Origin: Desulfobacterales bacterium
GTDB taxonomy: Bacteria; Desulfobacterota; Desulfobacteria; Desulfobacterales; JAFDDL01
Assembly (NCBI GenBank): GCA_034003325.1
Contig: JAVEYW010000008.1
Location: 1-64,000, forward strand
Direction of reading: 5' to 3'
Length of the DNA: 64,000 nt
The notes beneath the pieces were generated by a model. That model was given only the letters and a program-made list of their open reading frames with translations, was not told where the DNA came from and searched no databases. The translations under genes were made by a program, and so were the position numbers. Each line of letters opens with the position of its first letter. Within the stretch, counting starts at the first letter, position 1. Positions 38,530 through 47,986 of the stretch are shown piece by piece.

Positions 38530-41500
38530 AGGACGCCACGGCATGCGGGGGCAATAGCTCACCATCGGCCTTCGTGGATTTAAACCAGATCAACTCGCCG
38601 TCATACCCTGAGGGCCGCACGCATTGCACGCTAAACCCGCACTGAGTAAGGATCGCGCGGATGTCATCGCCGGAGCGGTAGAACGTCGGAACGCCATTAA
38701 GTTTCTGCTTCAGGTGTTCCATCCACCATCCAAAGGCCATGCGACGGGTCGGCACCATCACCGAGCGAATCAATAACCGGCCACCGGAAACCATCAGGCC
38801 GTTCAGACCGGTCAGGGTGGCGCGCAGTTGCACGTCGGGCAAAAAATGCATCATATCCAGCATAAACGCCCCATCCACGGGGAAAGGGGCGGGCGGCAGA
38901 TCCGGCGCCCGTCCGCAAATTACCTCCCCGCGACCGTTGACCGCCCGTTTGGCCACTTGAACCCGGTCCGCAGCGGGTTCGATGCCGTAAATGTTGGCTT
39001 GCGGAAATGTTTCCAGCAACCAGCAGGCCGGTACGCCAAAACCGCTGCCGATATCTACCAGTGTTTGCGGGGGGTCTTTAAATTCCGTCAGTTCAGGCAG
39101 TTCGGTAAACATGGGGTCCAACCGCAGTTTAAACCGGGCAAACATGCGGGCATAAGGCGTCATACCGCGGTAACGCAAAAGAACACGTTCCCGGCGATCC
39201 CCCGGGACAGCTGCAACCGGTCTCCTGTCCTCAAAATACCACTTGAGCAGCGGCGGCAGAATCAGAAAGGCGCCGACCACCGAATACCCGATGCCCAGGA
39301 AGGATACCACCCCGATACTTTGCAACAGAGAATGATGTGCGGTCACCATCACGCCAAAGCCGATCATCGTGGATGCCGCGGCCATGAAAATGGCTGCGCG
39401 GATCAACGCAAAAGAGGGATGCGAAATGGTTCCGTAATGCTGATAGGAGCACACCAGGTATAGGGAATAATCTATCCCCATGCCCAGCACGACAATGGTC
39501 AGCATCAAGGCGGGAATATCCAGCGGACGGCCCATGAGATGCATCGACCCCAGTGTGGCCGTCATGGCAAAGACAACCGGCGCAAGCGCGATGAGGGTCA
39601 GGCTCACATCCAGAAAAAAGACAAGCAGCAACACGACCACCACCGGCGCGATGATCACCAGGAGCTTGCTGAAGGTATGGAAAAACAGGCTGCCCAACTG
39701 CCTTGAAAAGAGAGATGGATCAAAAATCCGAGCAGCCGAGTGGTAGCGCTCATAGAAGCGATCCCCGCCATAATCGCCAGGCAGGGCCAGACTGGTAAAC
39801 TGTCGCCATTTGCCATTATCGGCATCGCGCGAAATGCCCATCAGGCCAAAGTACTCGGCGGGAATGCCGGCAGCGGGCCGTATAGCGTTTTCAGGATCGG
39901 CCAGCAGATCGTAAAAGGCGGCAAAGGCATCGGGCTTAAACCCTAAATTCCGGCTGCCTGCCTGTAATGCCGCCTTTAAATCGGCAATCCGCCGCTCGGT
40001 CCAAAAGCTTTTCCATGCAGCCAGATTGGCGGCCCTGCGGTCGAAACCCGGAAAAATCATGGCGGGCAAAAAGGCACGGTCCGGCAGCTCGGCATCGGCA
40101 TCCTCCGTCAGCAGACTTAAAAGCTGATCCCCCTTTTTTTGCAGCTCGCCGATCGAATCGGCCTCGGTCATTAAAAAAACCTTGCCGAAAATATCCCCCC
40201 ATACCGACACCAGTTTCTGTTCGGCCTGCTGCGTCTCCCGGCTGACGGTATTCATGGCGCTCAAGTTGGCATTGAATTCGGGCTTGGCAAAAAAAGCCAT
40301 CACGATACAAAAGACCAGCGCCGCCCAGGCACCCTTGGGGCCGAATGAAAACAGACGGTCGGCCGCCTCGTGCAGCGGCAGCCGGCGCTGCCGCGCAGGG
40401 CCCAGCACCGGAAAAATACGGGGAAACACCGTATGAACAAACAGGAATGAAAGGCTGATCCCCAACGCCGCAAACTGCCCCAGTTGCTGAAAAATCGAAA
40501 ACCCACTGAAGGATAGCGCGGCAAAAGCGCCCACGGTGGTCAGGGTGGCCAGCAGGCCGCAGGCCTGCACCTCCCGGGAAGCCTCTTTGCCATAGGACGT
40601 ATGGGGGCGATCCAAAAAAAGCAGGTAAACAATGCCATGGTCCACGGTTATGGAGATAATGGCGCCGCCAAAACCCAGGACCATAATGGAAATGGAAGGA
40701 TACATCAGCGTCATGATGAAAAAAGCCGTTAAAATTCCCGCGACCGCCGGCAGCAAGGACAACAGGCCGAGGATCGGTCTCGGAAAAGCAAAGAGCAGCA
40801 ACATGGCAACCCCTGCCGTGGCAAACCAAACGGCATGCTGCACATCCGCGCGCACGATCATTTCATTATCCAGGGCAGCCCGATAGGCGCCCACGGGGGT
40901 TAACGTCACCTGCACCCCCCGCGGTTCAAAGGCTTGCCGGACCCGATCGGATATCTGCGCCAGGTTTTCGGAAAGCCGGCACGCCATGGCGGTATCCGTA
41001 CTCGAACCGGCCGGGGTGGCGGTCATTAACAGATGACGCCCATCGCCGGAAATCAACTGGCCCTGATAGATTCGGGCAGTTTGCGTCGGGGCCATATGAA
41101 TCAACTTGGAGAGCACCAGATTCTTTAACCCCAACGGGTCCCGCGCGAGATAAGCCGCCTGCCCGATCCCGCTCATTTGCAGCAGCCCGGCCCGCATTTC
41201 CCGCAGCGCATGCGCCACCTGCTCGGGTTTCAAACCGGGCAAGATTCGGGTTTCAAGTTCTAGTTGCGTAAATAAGACCGGAAGGTTGTGAACGATATAC
41301 CCCGCCAGTTGCGGCAGGTGCCGCTGAATATCCGCCATGCCCACGGTTTTAAACAGGCCGCTTTGCGTCAACTCCTGCGCCACCATGCGCCCGATAGCCG
41401 TCAATACGTCGGGATCATTCCCATCCATCCCGATGTCGATGGTCAACTGATCCTGAAGTGGATGATGGCGAAAGATATGAACGGCATCAGCGATGACCGG

Positions 41501-41635
41501 GTCTTTACGGGGCAACGAGTTTACGATATCTGTATCAATGGTGACGCGCTGCCAGCCAATGGCAAACAGCACGGCGGCGCCAATCAGGACCAGCAGCAAC
41601 AACGGATAATGGGTGCGGGAGTTATTCATGCGCAT
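38513..41635 (-). CDS. MMPL/RND-type exporter fused to a SAM-dependent methyltransferase
   Basis: 1040 residues. The first about 830 residues are two MMPL halves: one N-terminal TM helix, a large periplasmic loop (about 35-240), five TM helices with GFGGAIISITVDHGIVYLLF, a second loop, and a second TM block with VVLGMGIDYSLYLVCSYQHYG. The remaining about 190 residues are a class I methyltransferase: LVDIGSGFGVPACWLLE, NIYGIEPAADRV, FPVDGAFMLDMMHFLPD. Exporters of this sort occur in aryl-polyene clusters, where the methyltransferase is usually a separate gene. Fusion implies methylation of the product at the membrane during transport (inference). Confidence 0.9.
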   Translation of the reverse strand: MRMNNSRTHYPLLLLVLIGAAVLFAIGWQRVTIDTDIVNSLPRKDPVIADAVHIFRHHPLQDQLTIDIGMDGNDPDVLTAIGRMVAQELTQSGLFKTVGMADIQRHLPQLAGYIVHNLPVLFTQLELETRILPGLKPEQVAHALREMRAGLLQMSGIGQAAYLARDPLGLKNLVLSKLIHMAPTQTARIYQGQLISGDGRHLLMTATPAGSSTDTAMACRLSENLAQISDRVRQAFEPRGVQVTLTPVGAYRAALDNEMIVRADVQHAVWFATAGVAMLLLFAFPRPILGLLSLLPAVAGILTAFFIMTLMYPSISIMVLGFGGAIISITVDHGIVYLLFLDRPHTSYGKEASREVQACGLLATLTTVGAFAALSFSGFSIFQQLGQFAALGISLSFLFVHTVFPRIFPVLGPARQRRLPLHEAADRLFSFGPKGAWAALVFCIVMAFFAKPEFNANLSAMNTVSRETQQAEQKLVSVWGDIFGKVFLMTEADSIGELQKKGDQLLSLLTEDADAELPDRAFLPAMIFPGFDRRAANLAAWKSFWTERRIADLKAALQAGSRNLGFKPDAFAAFYDLLADPENAIRPAAGIPAEYFGLMGISRDADNGKWRQFTSLALPGDYGGDRFYERYHSAARIFDPSLFSRQLGSLFFHTFSKLLVIIAPVVVVLLLVFFLDVSLTLIALAPVVFAMTATLGSMHLMGRPLDIPALMLTIVVLGMGIDYSLYLVCSYQHYGTISHPSFALIRAAIFMAAASTMIGFGVMVTAHHSLLQSIGVVSFLGIGYSVVGAFLILPPLLKWYFEDRRPVAAVPGDRRERVLLRYRGMTPYARMFARFKLRLDPMFTELPELTEFKDPPQTLVDIGSGFGVPACWLLETFPQANIYGIEPAADRVQVAKRAVNGRGEVICGRAPDLPPAPFPVDGAFMLDMMHFLPDVQLRATLTGLNGLMVSGGRLLIRSVMVPTRRMAFGWWMEHLKQKLNGVPTFYRSGDDIRAILTQCGFSVQCVRPSGYDGELIWFKSTKADGELLPPHAVASYAILD

Positions 41636-41657
41636 TCATGTGGTAACAGTTAAGTCC

Positions 41658-42386
41658 TCAACTCCAAGCGCGCCATGCCCATACCGCCAGCGCCAACAAC
41701 GCGGCAAGGTGCAGGGCGACGAGCAAATTCCGGTTGGCAAGCCGCCATTCATTGACCTTCTGAATTCGTTTTAACCCGCCCATGCACCGCCTGAATCCGT
41801 CCAAAAGGCGATGATTGAAATTATCCGACGGGGCATCGCTTTGAAAAGCACAGGCGGGATACATGGCATAGAATCCACCCGCAAAGCTTTCTATCATACC
41901 ATCAAAAGGAACTTTGCACCAAGGTTTTCGGGCCACGGTTTCGGCAAAGGGCCGGTTCAAGGCGTAGGCGTGTGCCAAACAGCGGTAAGAAATTTCTGCA
42001 ACTGATTCGGCCTCCGTTTTGCGGCTTTTTTGTGACAGGCAACCGAGAAAAAAGGCCTTCCAATCGGAGCGAGCCTGTAAAAAGGCCGCACAACGAATGA
42101 GTCGCTCGGCATTAAAGCGTTCGAACATCACATCATCTTCGAAAATCAGGATCGTATCGGCATCGGTCGCAAGCCCCCGGCGAATGCACTGCTGGTGGGA
42201 CTCATAGATACCCTGCTCACAGTCCAGCGGATGCCGCTCAACCATCACGAATTCCACCCGGGAAGCCAGCCCGACCCGTTGAAACTGCTCAAGGGCCTGA
42301 CGCCGGCGATCGATGCGTTCCCGCAGGGAAATGCAGTAGATGCGGTCAAAAAAATCCCACGCGCTGCTGTGATCGATTTGGTTCAT
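41658..42386 (-). CDS. Glycosyltransferase family 25-like protein with C-terminal anchor
   Basis: 242 residues. It opens with a GT25 pattern: FFDRIYCISLRERIDRRRQALEQF, GIYESHQQCIRRGL and the DxD-like ILIFEDDVMFE. There is a C-terminal hydrophobic segment, LLVALHLAALLALAVWAW. It could add a sugar to the cluster product or to lipopolysaccharide. It precedes the exporter gene by 22 bp. Confidence 0.78.
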   Translation of the reverse strand: MNQIDHSSAWDFFDRIYCISLRERIDRRRQALEQFQRVGLASRVEFVMVERHPLDCEQGIYESHQQCIRRGLATDADTILIFEDDVMFERFNAERLIRCAAFLQARSDWKAFFLGCLSQKSRKTEAESVAEISYRCLAHAYALNRPFAETVARKPWCKVPFDGMIESFAGGFYAMYPACAFQSDAPSDNFNHRLLDGFRRCMGGLKRIQKVNEWRLANRNLLVALHLAALLALAVWAWRAWS

Positions 42387-42555
42387 GGCCGGCCGGATTT
42401 AAACCCTCTTGATTGTCATGTCTCGGTAGCATACAAGATAAAGGAACTGTCACTATACTTTCCTGAGCGTTTTGCACGGATCCGGTTTGCCGTCTGCAAG
42501 GAAATCGGCCGGGCTATCGTTCTTTTTTTAACCGTATCATCGCTACAGTGCCCCG

Positions 42556-42936
42556 TTGAAAAACATCATTGCCAAACTTGCCGGTTTACCCTTTGTCCAA
42601 AAAGCCATGGACGAAGAAGCCGATTTAGGTGCCTTTAAACAGCGCCCGACCTTGAAAGTGGTCCTGGGCGTCTCCCTGATCGCCTTTAGTTACCTGATCG
42701 GCTGGCCGTTGATCGGGCTGTTGACCAGCTTGTCCATTTATTACCATCAACCGCTGCTGATCGCCGTTGGCGGACCGCTTGCTTACGGCCTGTCCCACCT
42801 GGTTTTTCTTGCGGGCATGTATATCGCCGGTGCAAAATACACCCGGATTTTCCTGCGCTGGCTGACCCGCGCCGCTATGCTCAAGCTCATGCAAAAATTT
42901 CCCGCCGCCGCACCAGAAAACCATCCGGTTCGCTGA
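42556..42936 (+). CDS. Small membrane protein of the biosynthetic cluster
   Basis: 126 residues starting at TTG with only a weak ribosome site, so a later start is possible. Two or three TM segments (VVLGVSLIAFSYLIGWPLIG and YGLSHLVFLAGMYIAG) lie between a charged N terminus and a basic C-terminal helix. I do not recognise the family. It is the only plus-strand gene within the cluster, convergent with the dehydratase-like gene. Confidence 0.6.
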   Translation: MKNIIAKLAGLPFVQKAMDEEADLGAFKQRPTLKVVLGVSLIAFSYLIGWPLIGLLTSLSIYYHQPLLIAVGGPLAYGLSHLVFLAGMYIAGAKYTRIFLRWLTRAAMLKLMQKFPAAAPENHPVR

Positions 42937-42982
42937 ATGCGAAGGATATCCTCTTATTTAAGCGCCTATAGCGCCGCAGCAG

Positions 42983-43858
42983 CTACCGATCTGCCATGAC
43001 CCACTGCGGCGGCTTTACTCGCCCCCCGCTCACATCGCGCATTTGGACCCCCAGCGCCACCTCGCGGGTTTGGCCATCGGCGTCCAAAATCCACAGGTCG
43101 AAAACGAGCAACGCCTTTTGAATGCGCACGGGAATGACCCGGCAAGCGTAGTCTTCACCGGCTATCGTGGGGATAAGCACCCGGCGCTGATCCATGCCAA
43201 CGGGAAAGGCCACCACGCCGGTAAACCGCTGCCCCCAGACACAGGCCGCTTGAAACGCCGCGTCCAGAACAAAGGGAGACCCCAAGGGGTTGTTCCTGCC
43301 TGTCATGGGATCATCCGGCGCCTGAATAACCGCCAGGACGCCCTTATCCGTAATTTTTAGCGGCTGACAAATATTGCGGTAAGCCGGGCCAAAAGGAACC
43401 AGCTCCGCATAGATGCGCTCCGGCTCGACATGAAAGCAAGCATCTTTCAGAGTCACGGCTGAATCCATAGGCAGATGAAGCGATTCAACGGCACCTGTTT
43501 TTGGAGGAAAAACAACACGGGCATGCACTTTGGTGCGGGTAAACCCGGCAGATCCGGTTTTCATCCGGGTCAGCAGGGAAGCCGCCACGGTGCCGTCCGA
43601 ATGCTCAGCCATATCACAGTAAGCGCCCAGCTCACGCATTGCCGGGGCAATTTCCAAAAACTTGTCAAAGCGGGCCTGCCGAATGGTCGCACCGTTCATA
43701 CCGGAGCAAAATTGCCCGGCGTGAACCGCCAAAAGATGCATGGCCTCCACCGCCGGAAGCACCGCGCCGCCCATAAAGCGATGATCCATCCAAGCAGGCG
43801 ACACAACCACCTGAATTTCCTTTCGGCAGCTCGAAACTATTTCGGAAAGATTTCCCAT
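42983..43858 (-). CDS. Stand-alone polyketide-synthase-type dehydratase
   Basis: 291 residues from MGNLSEIVSSCRKEIQ, overlapping the thioesterase gene by 22 bp. It is double-hotdog-like: a first half with WMDHRFMGGAVLPAVEAMHLL (catalytic His in the DHRFMGGAVLP motif, like HxxxGxxxxP) and a second half with PFVLDAAFQAACVW (Asp of the DxxxQ/H motif). Such domains dehydrate beta-hydroxyacyl chains in polyketide synthases. Here it is a separate protein beside discrete ketosynthases. Confidence 0.8.
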   Translation of the reverse strand: MGNLSEIVSSCRKEIQVVVSPAWMDHRFMGGAVLPAVEAMHLLAVHAGQFCSGMNGATIRQARFDKFLEIAPAMRELGAYCDMAEHSDGTVAASLLTRMKTGSAGFTRTKVHARVVFPPKTGAVESLHLPMDSAVTLKDACFHVEPERIYAELVPFGPAYRNICQPLKITDKGVLAVIQAPDDPMTGRNNPLGSPFVLDAAFQAACVWGQRFTGVVAFPVGMDQRRVLIPTIAGEDYACRVIPVRIQKALLVFDLWILDADGQTREVALGVQMRDVSGGRVKPPQWVMADR

Positions 43859-44316
43859 AGATGCACCGTTTTGGCATCGATACCCACGGGGATTCCCGAA
43901 GCGTTGACCGCGCAATGCCGGGTATACCCGATGCAGGCGATGTCGCCGCTTTGCTCGTGGGTAATAATATAATCAAAGCGCAGTTTGACGCGTTCCATTT
44001 CAGCAGGGCGCGTATGAATACACATGACATCGTCATACTGCAGGGGATGGAAATAATCCACCCCGGCGGCAATAATCGGGTAATTATAGCCGCTCGCCTC
44101 GATGTCGCGATAGGAATAAGCCGTATCCCGCATCAGCGATGCCCGGCCGAATTCGAAATAGCGCAGATAATTGGCATGGTAGACCACCTGCAAGCGGTCA
44201 ACATCCGCATATGGCGCACGCAACCGGCAGCAATGCCAGACCAGGCCGCTGGTGTTGTCGCGCACATAGGGGGCATCACCCTTCAAGGATTCGGGAACAA
44301 AGGGCCTGGGCCGCAC
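43837..44316 (-). CDS. Acyl-CoA/ACP thioesterase, 4HBT (YbgC-like) family
   Basis: 159 residues with a hotdog fold: APYADVDRLQVVYHANYLRYFEFGRASLM has the catalytic Asp and the YHANY motif of YbgC/4-hydroxybenzoyl-CoA thioesterases. It continues GVDYFHPLQYDDVMCIHT. It probably releases or edits acyl chains from the carrier proteins of this cluster. It starts 3 bp after the ketosynthase stop. Confidence 0.9.
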   Translation of the reverse strand: MRPRPFVPESLKGDAPYVRDNTSGLVWHCCRLRAPYADVDRLQVVYHANYLRYFEFGRASLMRDTAYSYRDIEASGYNYPIIAAGVDYFHPLQYDDVMCIHTRPAEMERVKLRFDYIITHEQSGDIACIGYTRHCAVNASGIPVGIDAKTVHLWEIFPK

Positions 44317-44319
44317 GGG

Positions 44320-45585
44320 TTATACTCCTTTGAACACAATACAACAGTTGGTTCCGCCGAAACCAAAGGCATTGGAGAGAAAAAATTCATACCGATGCCG
44401 GCGAGCCCGGTCGGGAACCACATCAATATCGCTAAATTCCGGGTCCGGAATATGGTTGATCGTCGGAAGCACAAGCCCCTGCTGCATGGCCTCAATCCCC
44501 AGGGCCGCCTCGATAGCGGCGGCGGCGGCCAGTGTGTGCCCGATCTGAGATTTGTTGGACGACACCGGAATATAAGCGAGCTGCCCGCCGAAAACCGCCC
44601 TTAAGCATTCGATTTCGATTTTATCCCCTTTGATGGTGGAGGTCCCGTGCGCGCTGATATACTGAATGTCCTGTGGTGTCAGGCCGGCATCGTCAATGGC
44701 CTGTCCCATGGCCCGTACGATGGTCTGTCCGCTGGGCAGGGTAAAGTGATGGGCATCCGAGGTCCAGCCAATCCCCAGCACCTCGGCTTTGGGTGTTAAG
44801 CCCCAGTAGGCCGCGCTTTCTTCGGCCGCAAGGATCACCACCCCCCCGCCCTCGGACAGCACGAACCCGCGGCGGTCGATGCTGAACGGGCGCGATGCCC
44901 GGGCGGGGTCGCTAAACGCCCGGTCATCAGGATCGATCTTAATGGTGGCCCACATATTGGCAAACCCCTGAATAATCTCCGGAATCAGGCAGGTATCAAC
45001 GCCGCCTGCAATCACAAAATCGCAGTCTCCGTCTCGAATCATGCGGGCGCCGATCGCGATGGCGTGGTTGCCGGAAGCACAGGCACCCTGCGGCGAAAAA
45101 ATCGGGCCGGTAAATCCCAGCATCATGCCGGCCTTGCCGGCCGGAAGATTGGCGCACAAGTTGGGCAATAAATACGGACTGACCTTGGTCGGCCCCTGAG
45201 TCGTATAGTTTTCGACGGCAATCCGCAGCGCATCGCTGCCGTTTAGCGCCGAGCCCACCAGGCAGGCCGTGCGTGGGCCGGTCTGCGCGTTCATTTCAAG
45301 CCCGGCTCTTCCCAGCGCGCGCTTGCACAACGTCATGGTCAGAAACACAAAGTCGGCGTTCCAGTTATAAGCGTCTTTGCGATCAATATAGTCAAAGGCG
45401 TGCGGTTGCCAGTCCGGTATCTCTCCCACCACATTGCTGCGCGTTGTGACCGGGCAGCGCGTAATCCTGCGAAAACCGGCCTCCCCACGGACCGCTCGTT
45501 CCCAGGTGGCTTCAAACGTGTTGCCCAAAGGGGTGGCCGTATCATACCCAACCACAAATACTCTTCTGTTCTGCGGTGCCTTCAT
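44320..45585 (-). CDS. Beta-ketoacyl-ACP synthase (FabF-like)
   Basis: 421 residues. The Cys-His-His triad is intact: SPQGACASGNHAIAIG, SAHGTSTIKGDKIE and SNKSQIGHTLAAAAAIEA. It also has FGFGGTNCCIVF at the end. It elongates acyl chains by decarboxylative condensation. It follows a second ketosynthase, from which it is separated by 119 bp that include a hexamer repeat. Confidence 0.93.
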   Translation of the reverse strand: MKAPQNRRVFVVGYDTATPLGNTFEATWERAVRGEAGFRRITRCPVTTRSNVVGEIPDWQPHAFDYIDRKDAYNWNADFVFLTMTLCKRALGRAGLEMNAQTGPRTACLVGSALNGSDALRIAVENYTTQGPTKVSPYLLPNLCANLPAGKAGMMLGFTGPIFSPQGACASGNHAIAIGARMIRDGDCDFVIAGGVDTCLIPEIIQGFANMWATIKIDPDDRAFSDPARASRPFSIDRRGFVLSEGGGVVILAAEESAAYWGLTPKAEVLGIGWTSDAHHFTLPSGQTIVRAMGQAIDDAGLTPQDIQYISAHGTSTIKGDKIEIECLRAVFGGQLAYIPVSSNKSQIGHTLAAAAAIEAALGIEAMQQGLVLPTINHIPDPEFSDIDVVPDRARRHRYEFFLSNAFGFGGTNCCIVFKGV

Positions 45586-45643
45586 TACCCAAAAATCTCA
45601 CTATGTATTCGTTGACCGTCCCCCGCGCGACGGGGGGATAACC

Positions 45644-45680
45644 GTGAACGTAAACGTACACGTGCACGTGAACGTGCACG
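45644..45680. repeat. Hexanucleotide tandem repeat between the two ketosynthase genes
   Basis: Six units of GTRMAC (GTGAAC, GTAAAC, GTACAC, GTGCAC, GTGAAC, GTGCAC) run head to tail. A CCCCC/GGGGG hairpin lies just before, at about 45619-45638. Confidence 0.85.
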
Positions 45681-45704
45681 GCCCCTCAAAATCAATACCG
45701 TCCC

Positions 45705-46967
45705 TCACCGAATCCTCTGAAAAACCACGCATGCATTGCAACCACCAAACCCGAAGGCGTTTTTCAACACAAACCTCTGAGACACCTTGCGGCATCCCTC
45801 AGCCACACAATCGATCGGCATCCGCGCATCCTCGCGATAATTAATGGTCGGTGGCAGCACGCCCGCGAGCATTCCCTCAAAGGTAAAAATGGACTCAATC
45901 GCGCTGGAGGCTCCCATGGCATGGCCCATCAGAGATTTATTCGCGGTTACCGGCGGCAGATGCCTCTTGAAAACGGATTGCAGGGCATCAAATTCCACCT
46001 TGTCGCCAATACGGGTGGCGGCCGCGTGAGCATTGACGGCATCAATGTCACCCGCGGCAATCGCGGCATCATCAATGCTTTCCTGCATACACCGCCGCAC
46101 GGTCTCCAAATTGGGGGCCACAAAATGATGGGCATCCGAGGTCATGCTCCAACCGGCAATGCCGATCCGGTAATCCAAGCCATGCACAAGGGCAAATTCT
46201 TCGGCCGCCAGAATAATGCAGCCGGCGCCCTCTGAAACCACAAACCCGCGCCGATCAATTGAAAACGGACGGCTGACCGTGTGCGGCGCCTCTTGCGCAT
46301 CTTCCTCTTTAGGTACATACGCCCCGTTCATGGTAGCAAAGCCGGCCACAATCGGTTCGACCAGGGGAAAGTCAACAGCCCCGCAGATCACCACATCAGC
46401 CCGGTTCTGGGCCAGCAGCATGGCCCCCACAATGACCGAGGTCAATCCGGTGGCGCAAGCGCTTACAGGAGGGGCGAGGGGGCCGGTTGCGCCGGTCAGA
46501 ATAGACACCTTGCCGGCCACCATGTTGATGCACGCATTGGGATTGACACAGGGCAGAGGCAGGCTGCCGCGCGCGATCATGTTGCGATCGGCCGCAAGGA
46601 CCGCATCCAGTCCGCCGATGGCCGAACTGTAAGTGACGGCCACCCGCGGCGCCACCCGCGGCGTAATGACGAGACCGCTACGGTGAAGCGCCCGCGCGAC
46701 GGTCAGCAGGGCGTATTTAAACAACGGGGAAATCCAGCGCGCCTGCTCGCGCGGCGTTAAAAAAGGATAATCAAGATGATCGATATTCGGGACTTCTCCG
46801 GACACACGGACCGGAAACACATCACTGAGATCAAACCGCGTCAGGCAATCAATGCCGCTTTCTCCCGCAAGGGCGCTCCGCCACTGATCCGCAAGATCGA
46901 TCCCCAGCGGAGAAACCGCGTCATAACCGATCACAACCGCTCTTTTGGCGCATGCCCCGTGTCTCAT
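45705..46967 (-). CDS. Second beta-ketoacyl-ACP synthase
   Basis: 420 residues from MRHGACAKRAVVIGYDAVSPLG; earlier Met residues are possible but lie in the preceding gene. The Cys in VSACATGLTS, the first His in VNAHAAAT (the usual Gly-Thr-Ser after His is altered) and the second in NKSLMGHAMGASSAIES are present. It also has RPFSIDRRGFVVSEGAG. Substrate preference may differ from its neighbour because of the changed HG(T/S) motif. Confidence 0.92.
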   Translation of the reverse strand: MRHGACAKRAVVIGYDAVSPLGIDLADQWRSALAGESGIDCLTRFDLSDVFPVRVSGEVPNIDHLDYPFLTPREQARWISPLFKYALLTVARALHRSGLVITPRVAPRVAVTYSSAIGGLDAVLAADRNMIARGSLPLPCVNPNACINMVAGKVSILTGATGPLAPPVSACATGLTSVIVGAMLLAQNRADVVICGAVDFPLVEPIVAGFATMNGAYVPKEEDAQEAPHTVSRPFSIDRRGFVVSEGAGCIILAAEEFALVHGLDYRIGIAGWSMTSDAHHFVAPNLETVRRCMQESIDDAAIAAGDIDAVNAHAAATRIGDKVEFDALQSVFKRHLPPVTANKSLMGHAMGASSAIESIFTFEGMLAGVLPPTINYREDARMPIDCVAEGCRKVSQRFVLKNAFGFGGCNACVVFQRIR

Positions 46968-46983
46968 CATGCTCCACGTCTTT

Positions 46984-47982
46984 TTACCATGGCAGGAACT
47001 GGTAAAGCTTGGCAAACATTTCGTAAATTTCGATCCAGTTCTGCAAATCCTTTGTCGAGCGCATGTGATCGCGCTTATGGACCATGACCCAGCTCATGTG
47101 GGCCGCACCGTCTTTGCAGGTGACGCAGTCTCTGGTTTCAGATGTGCAGCAACGGTGCATGGTCTTTAAGTCCGATGCCCAGCGGATAAAATTGGTCAAC
47201 CGCTTGGGCTGAGGATTCCGGCGGTCCAGCGGGGCGGTCACCGAGGGACATTCCATCCATCCGAAAGACCTGCCCAGCATGCGGCCCGTGGTAATGATTT
47301 CATGGTAGTATTTTGATGAGATCACGGTGTCGGGATAGGCATCGAGCATGGCATCCATTTCCGCGCGAATCGCCACAAGCTCATGCGGCTGCCAGGAAAA
47401 TCCGTCCACACCCTCGTCATTGGACAGCAACTGCAGGTGAACCTTTAGGCCGACATTCCGGATTTTTCGAATGACGCGCTCGGTCCTGCCGATCTGTTTC
47501 GGTGTGATGGTGTAAAGGTAATAGGTGTAAGGGTCGCCGGCATAGTGTTTGCTGGAAATGGAAAAGGCATCCTGGCCGCGCAGGATCTTTTCGTCGTTTT
47601 CGTCCCCCCATACCGAGATGCCGATCATCATATTCGGGAACCGATTCCGGGGCACCTTGATCAACCCATTGGTGGCGCAAAAGCTCGGCAGTCTTTTATA
47701 AAAGGCCTCCACGCGATCCAGGCACAAGGTGGGCTCCCCGCCGATGAGAATGGCCAGGTTCACGCCCCGCGCCTTTTCGCGGTCTATAAAATCCTCCCAG
47801 CAGCCGATGTCCTTTTGCTCGGCGGCGGCTTTGTGCTCATCGGAAGAGAAAAAAAAACAGCCCTTGCAGCGCAGGTTGCAGCGATTGGTCACATCGTAAA
47901 TCGAACTGCGAATATTCAACTTGGAAATTTTTTTATAGCGCTCATACCAGCGCTCATCCAACAGCGAGCTGACAGTCTTCAT
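46984..47982 (-). CDS. Radical SAM protein, cluster copy B
   Basis: 332 residues. Radical SAM motif: CNLRCKGCFFF near residue 36, then ILIGGEPTLCLD, FCATNGLIKVP and MIGISVWGDEND. A C-terminal group of cysteines (CPS, HRCCTSETRDCVTC) probably binds an auxiliary cluster. It is clearly paralogous to the upstream gene: same DVTNRCN, GGEPTL and ISVWG layout. The substrate is unknown; such enzymes in lipid clusters are candidates for cyclisation or C-C bond formation. Confidence 0.87.
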   Translation of the reverse strand: MKTVSSLLDERWYERYKKISKLNIRSSIYDVTNRCNLRCKGCFFFSSDEHKAAAEQKDIGCWEDFIDREKARGVNLAILIGGEPTLCLDRVEAFYKRLPSFCATNGLIKVPRNRFPNMMIGISVWGDENDEKILRGQDAFSISSKHYAGDPYTYYLYTITPKQIGRTERVIRKIRNVGLKVHLQLLSNDEGVDGFSWQPHELVAIRAEMDAMLDAYPDTVISSKYYHEIITTGRMLGRSFGWMECPSVTAPLDRRNPQPKRLTNFIRWASDLKTMHRCCTSETRDCVTCKDGAAHMSWVMVHKRDHMRSTKDLQNWIEIYEMFAKLYQFLPW

Positions 47983-47986
47983 GCAG

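Noticed and set aside
39936-40829. 297-codon minus-strand ORF in another frame inside the MMPL gene
   Set aside because: Composition (Gly/Arg/Cys-rich) is typical of a shifted frame of a GC-rich membrane gene.
45619-45638. CCCCCGCGCGACGGGGGG hairpin resembling the core of the CRISPR repeat
   Set aside because: Only the GC stem is similar; the ATTGAAAC handle is missing and no spacer-like unit follows. It is probably a chance GC hairpin or weak terminator between ketosynthase genes.
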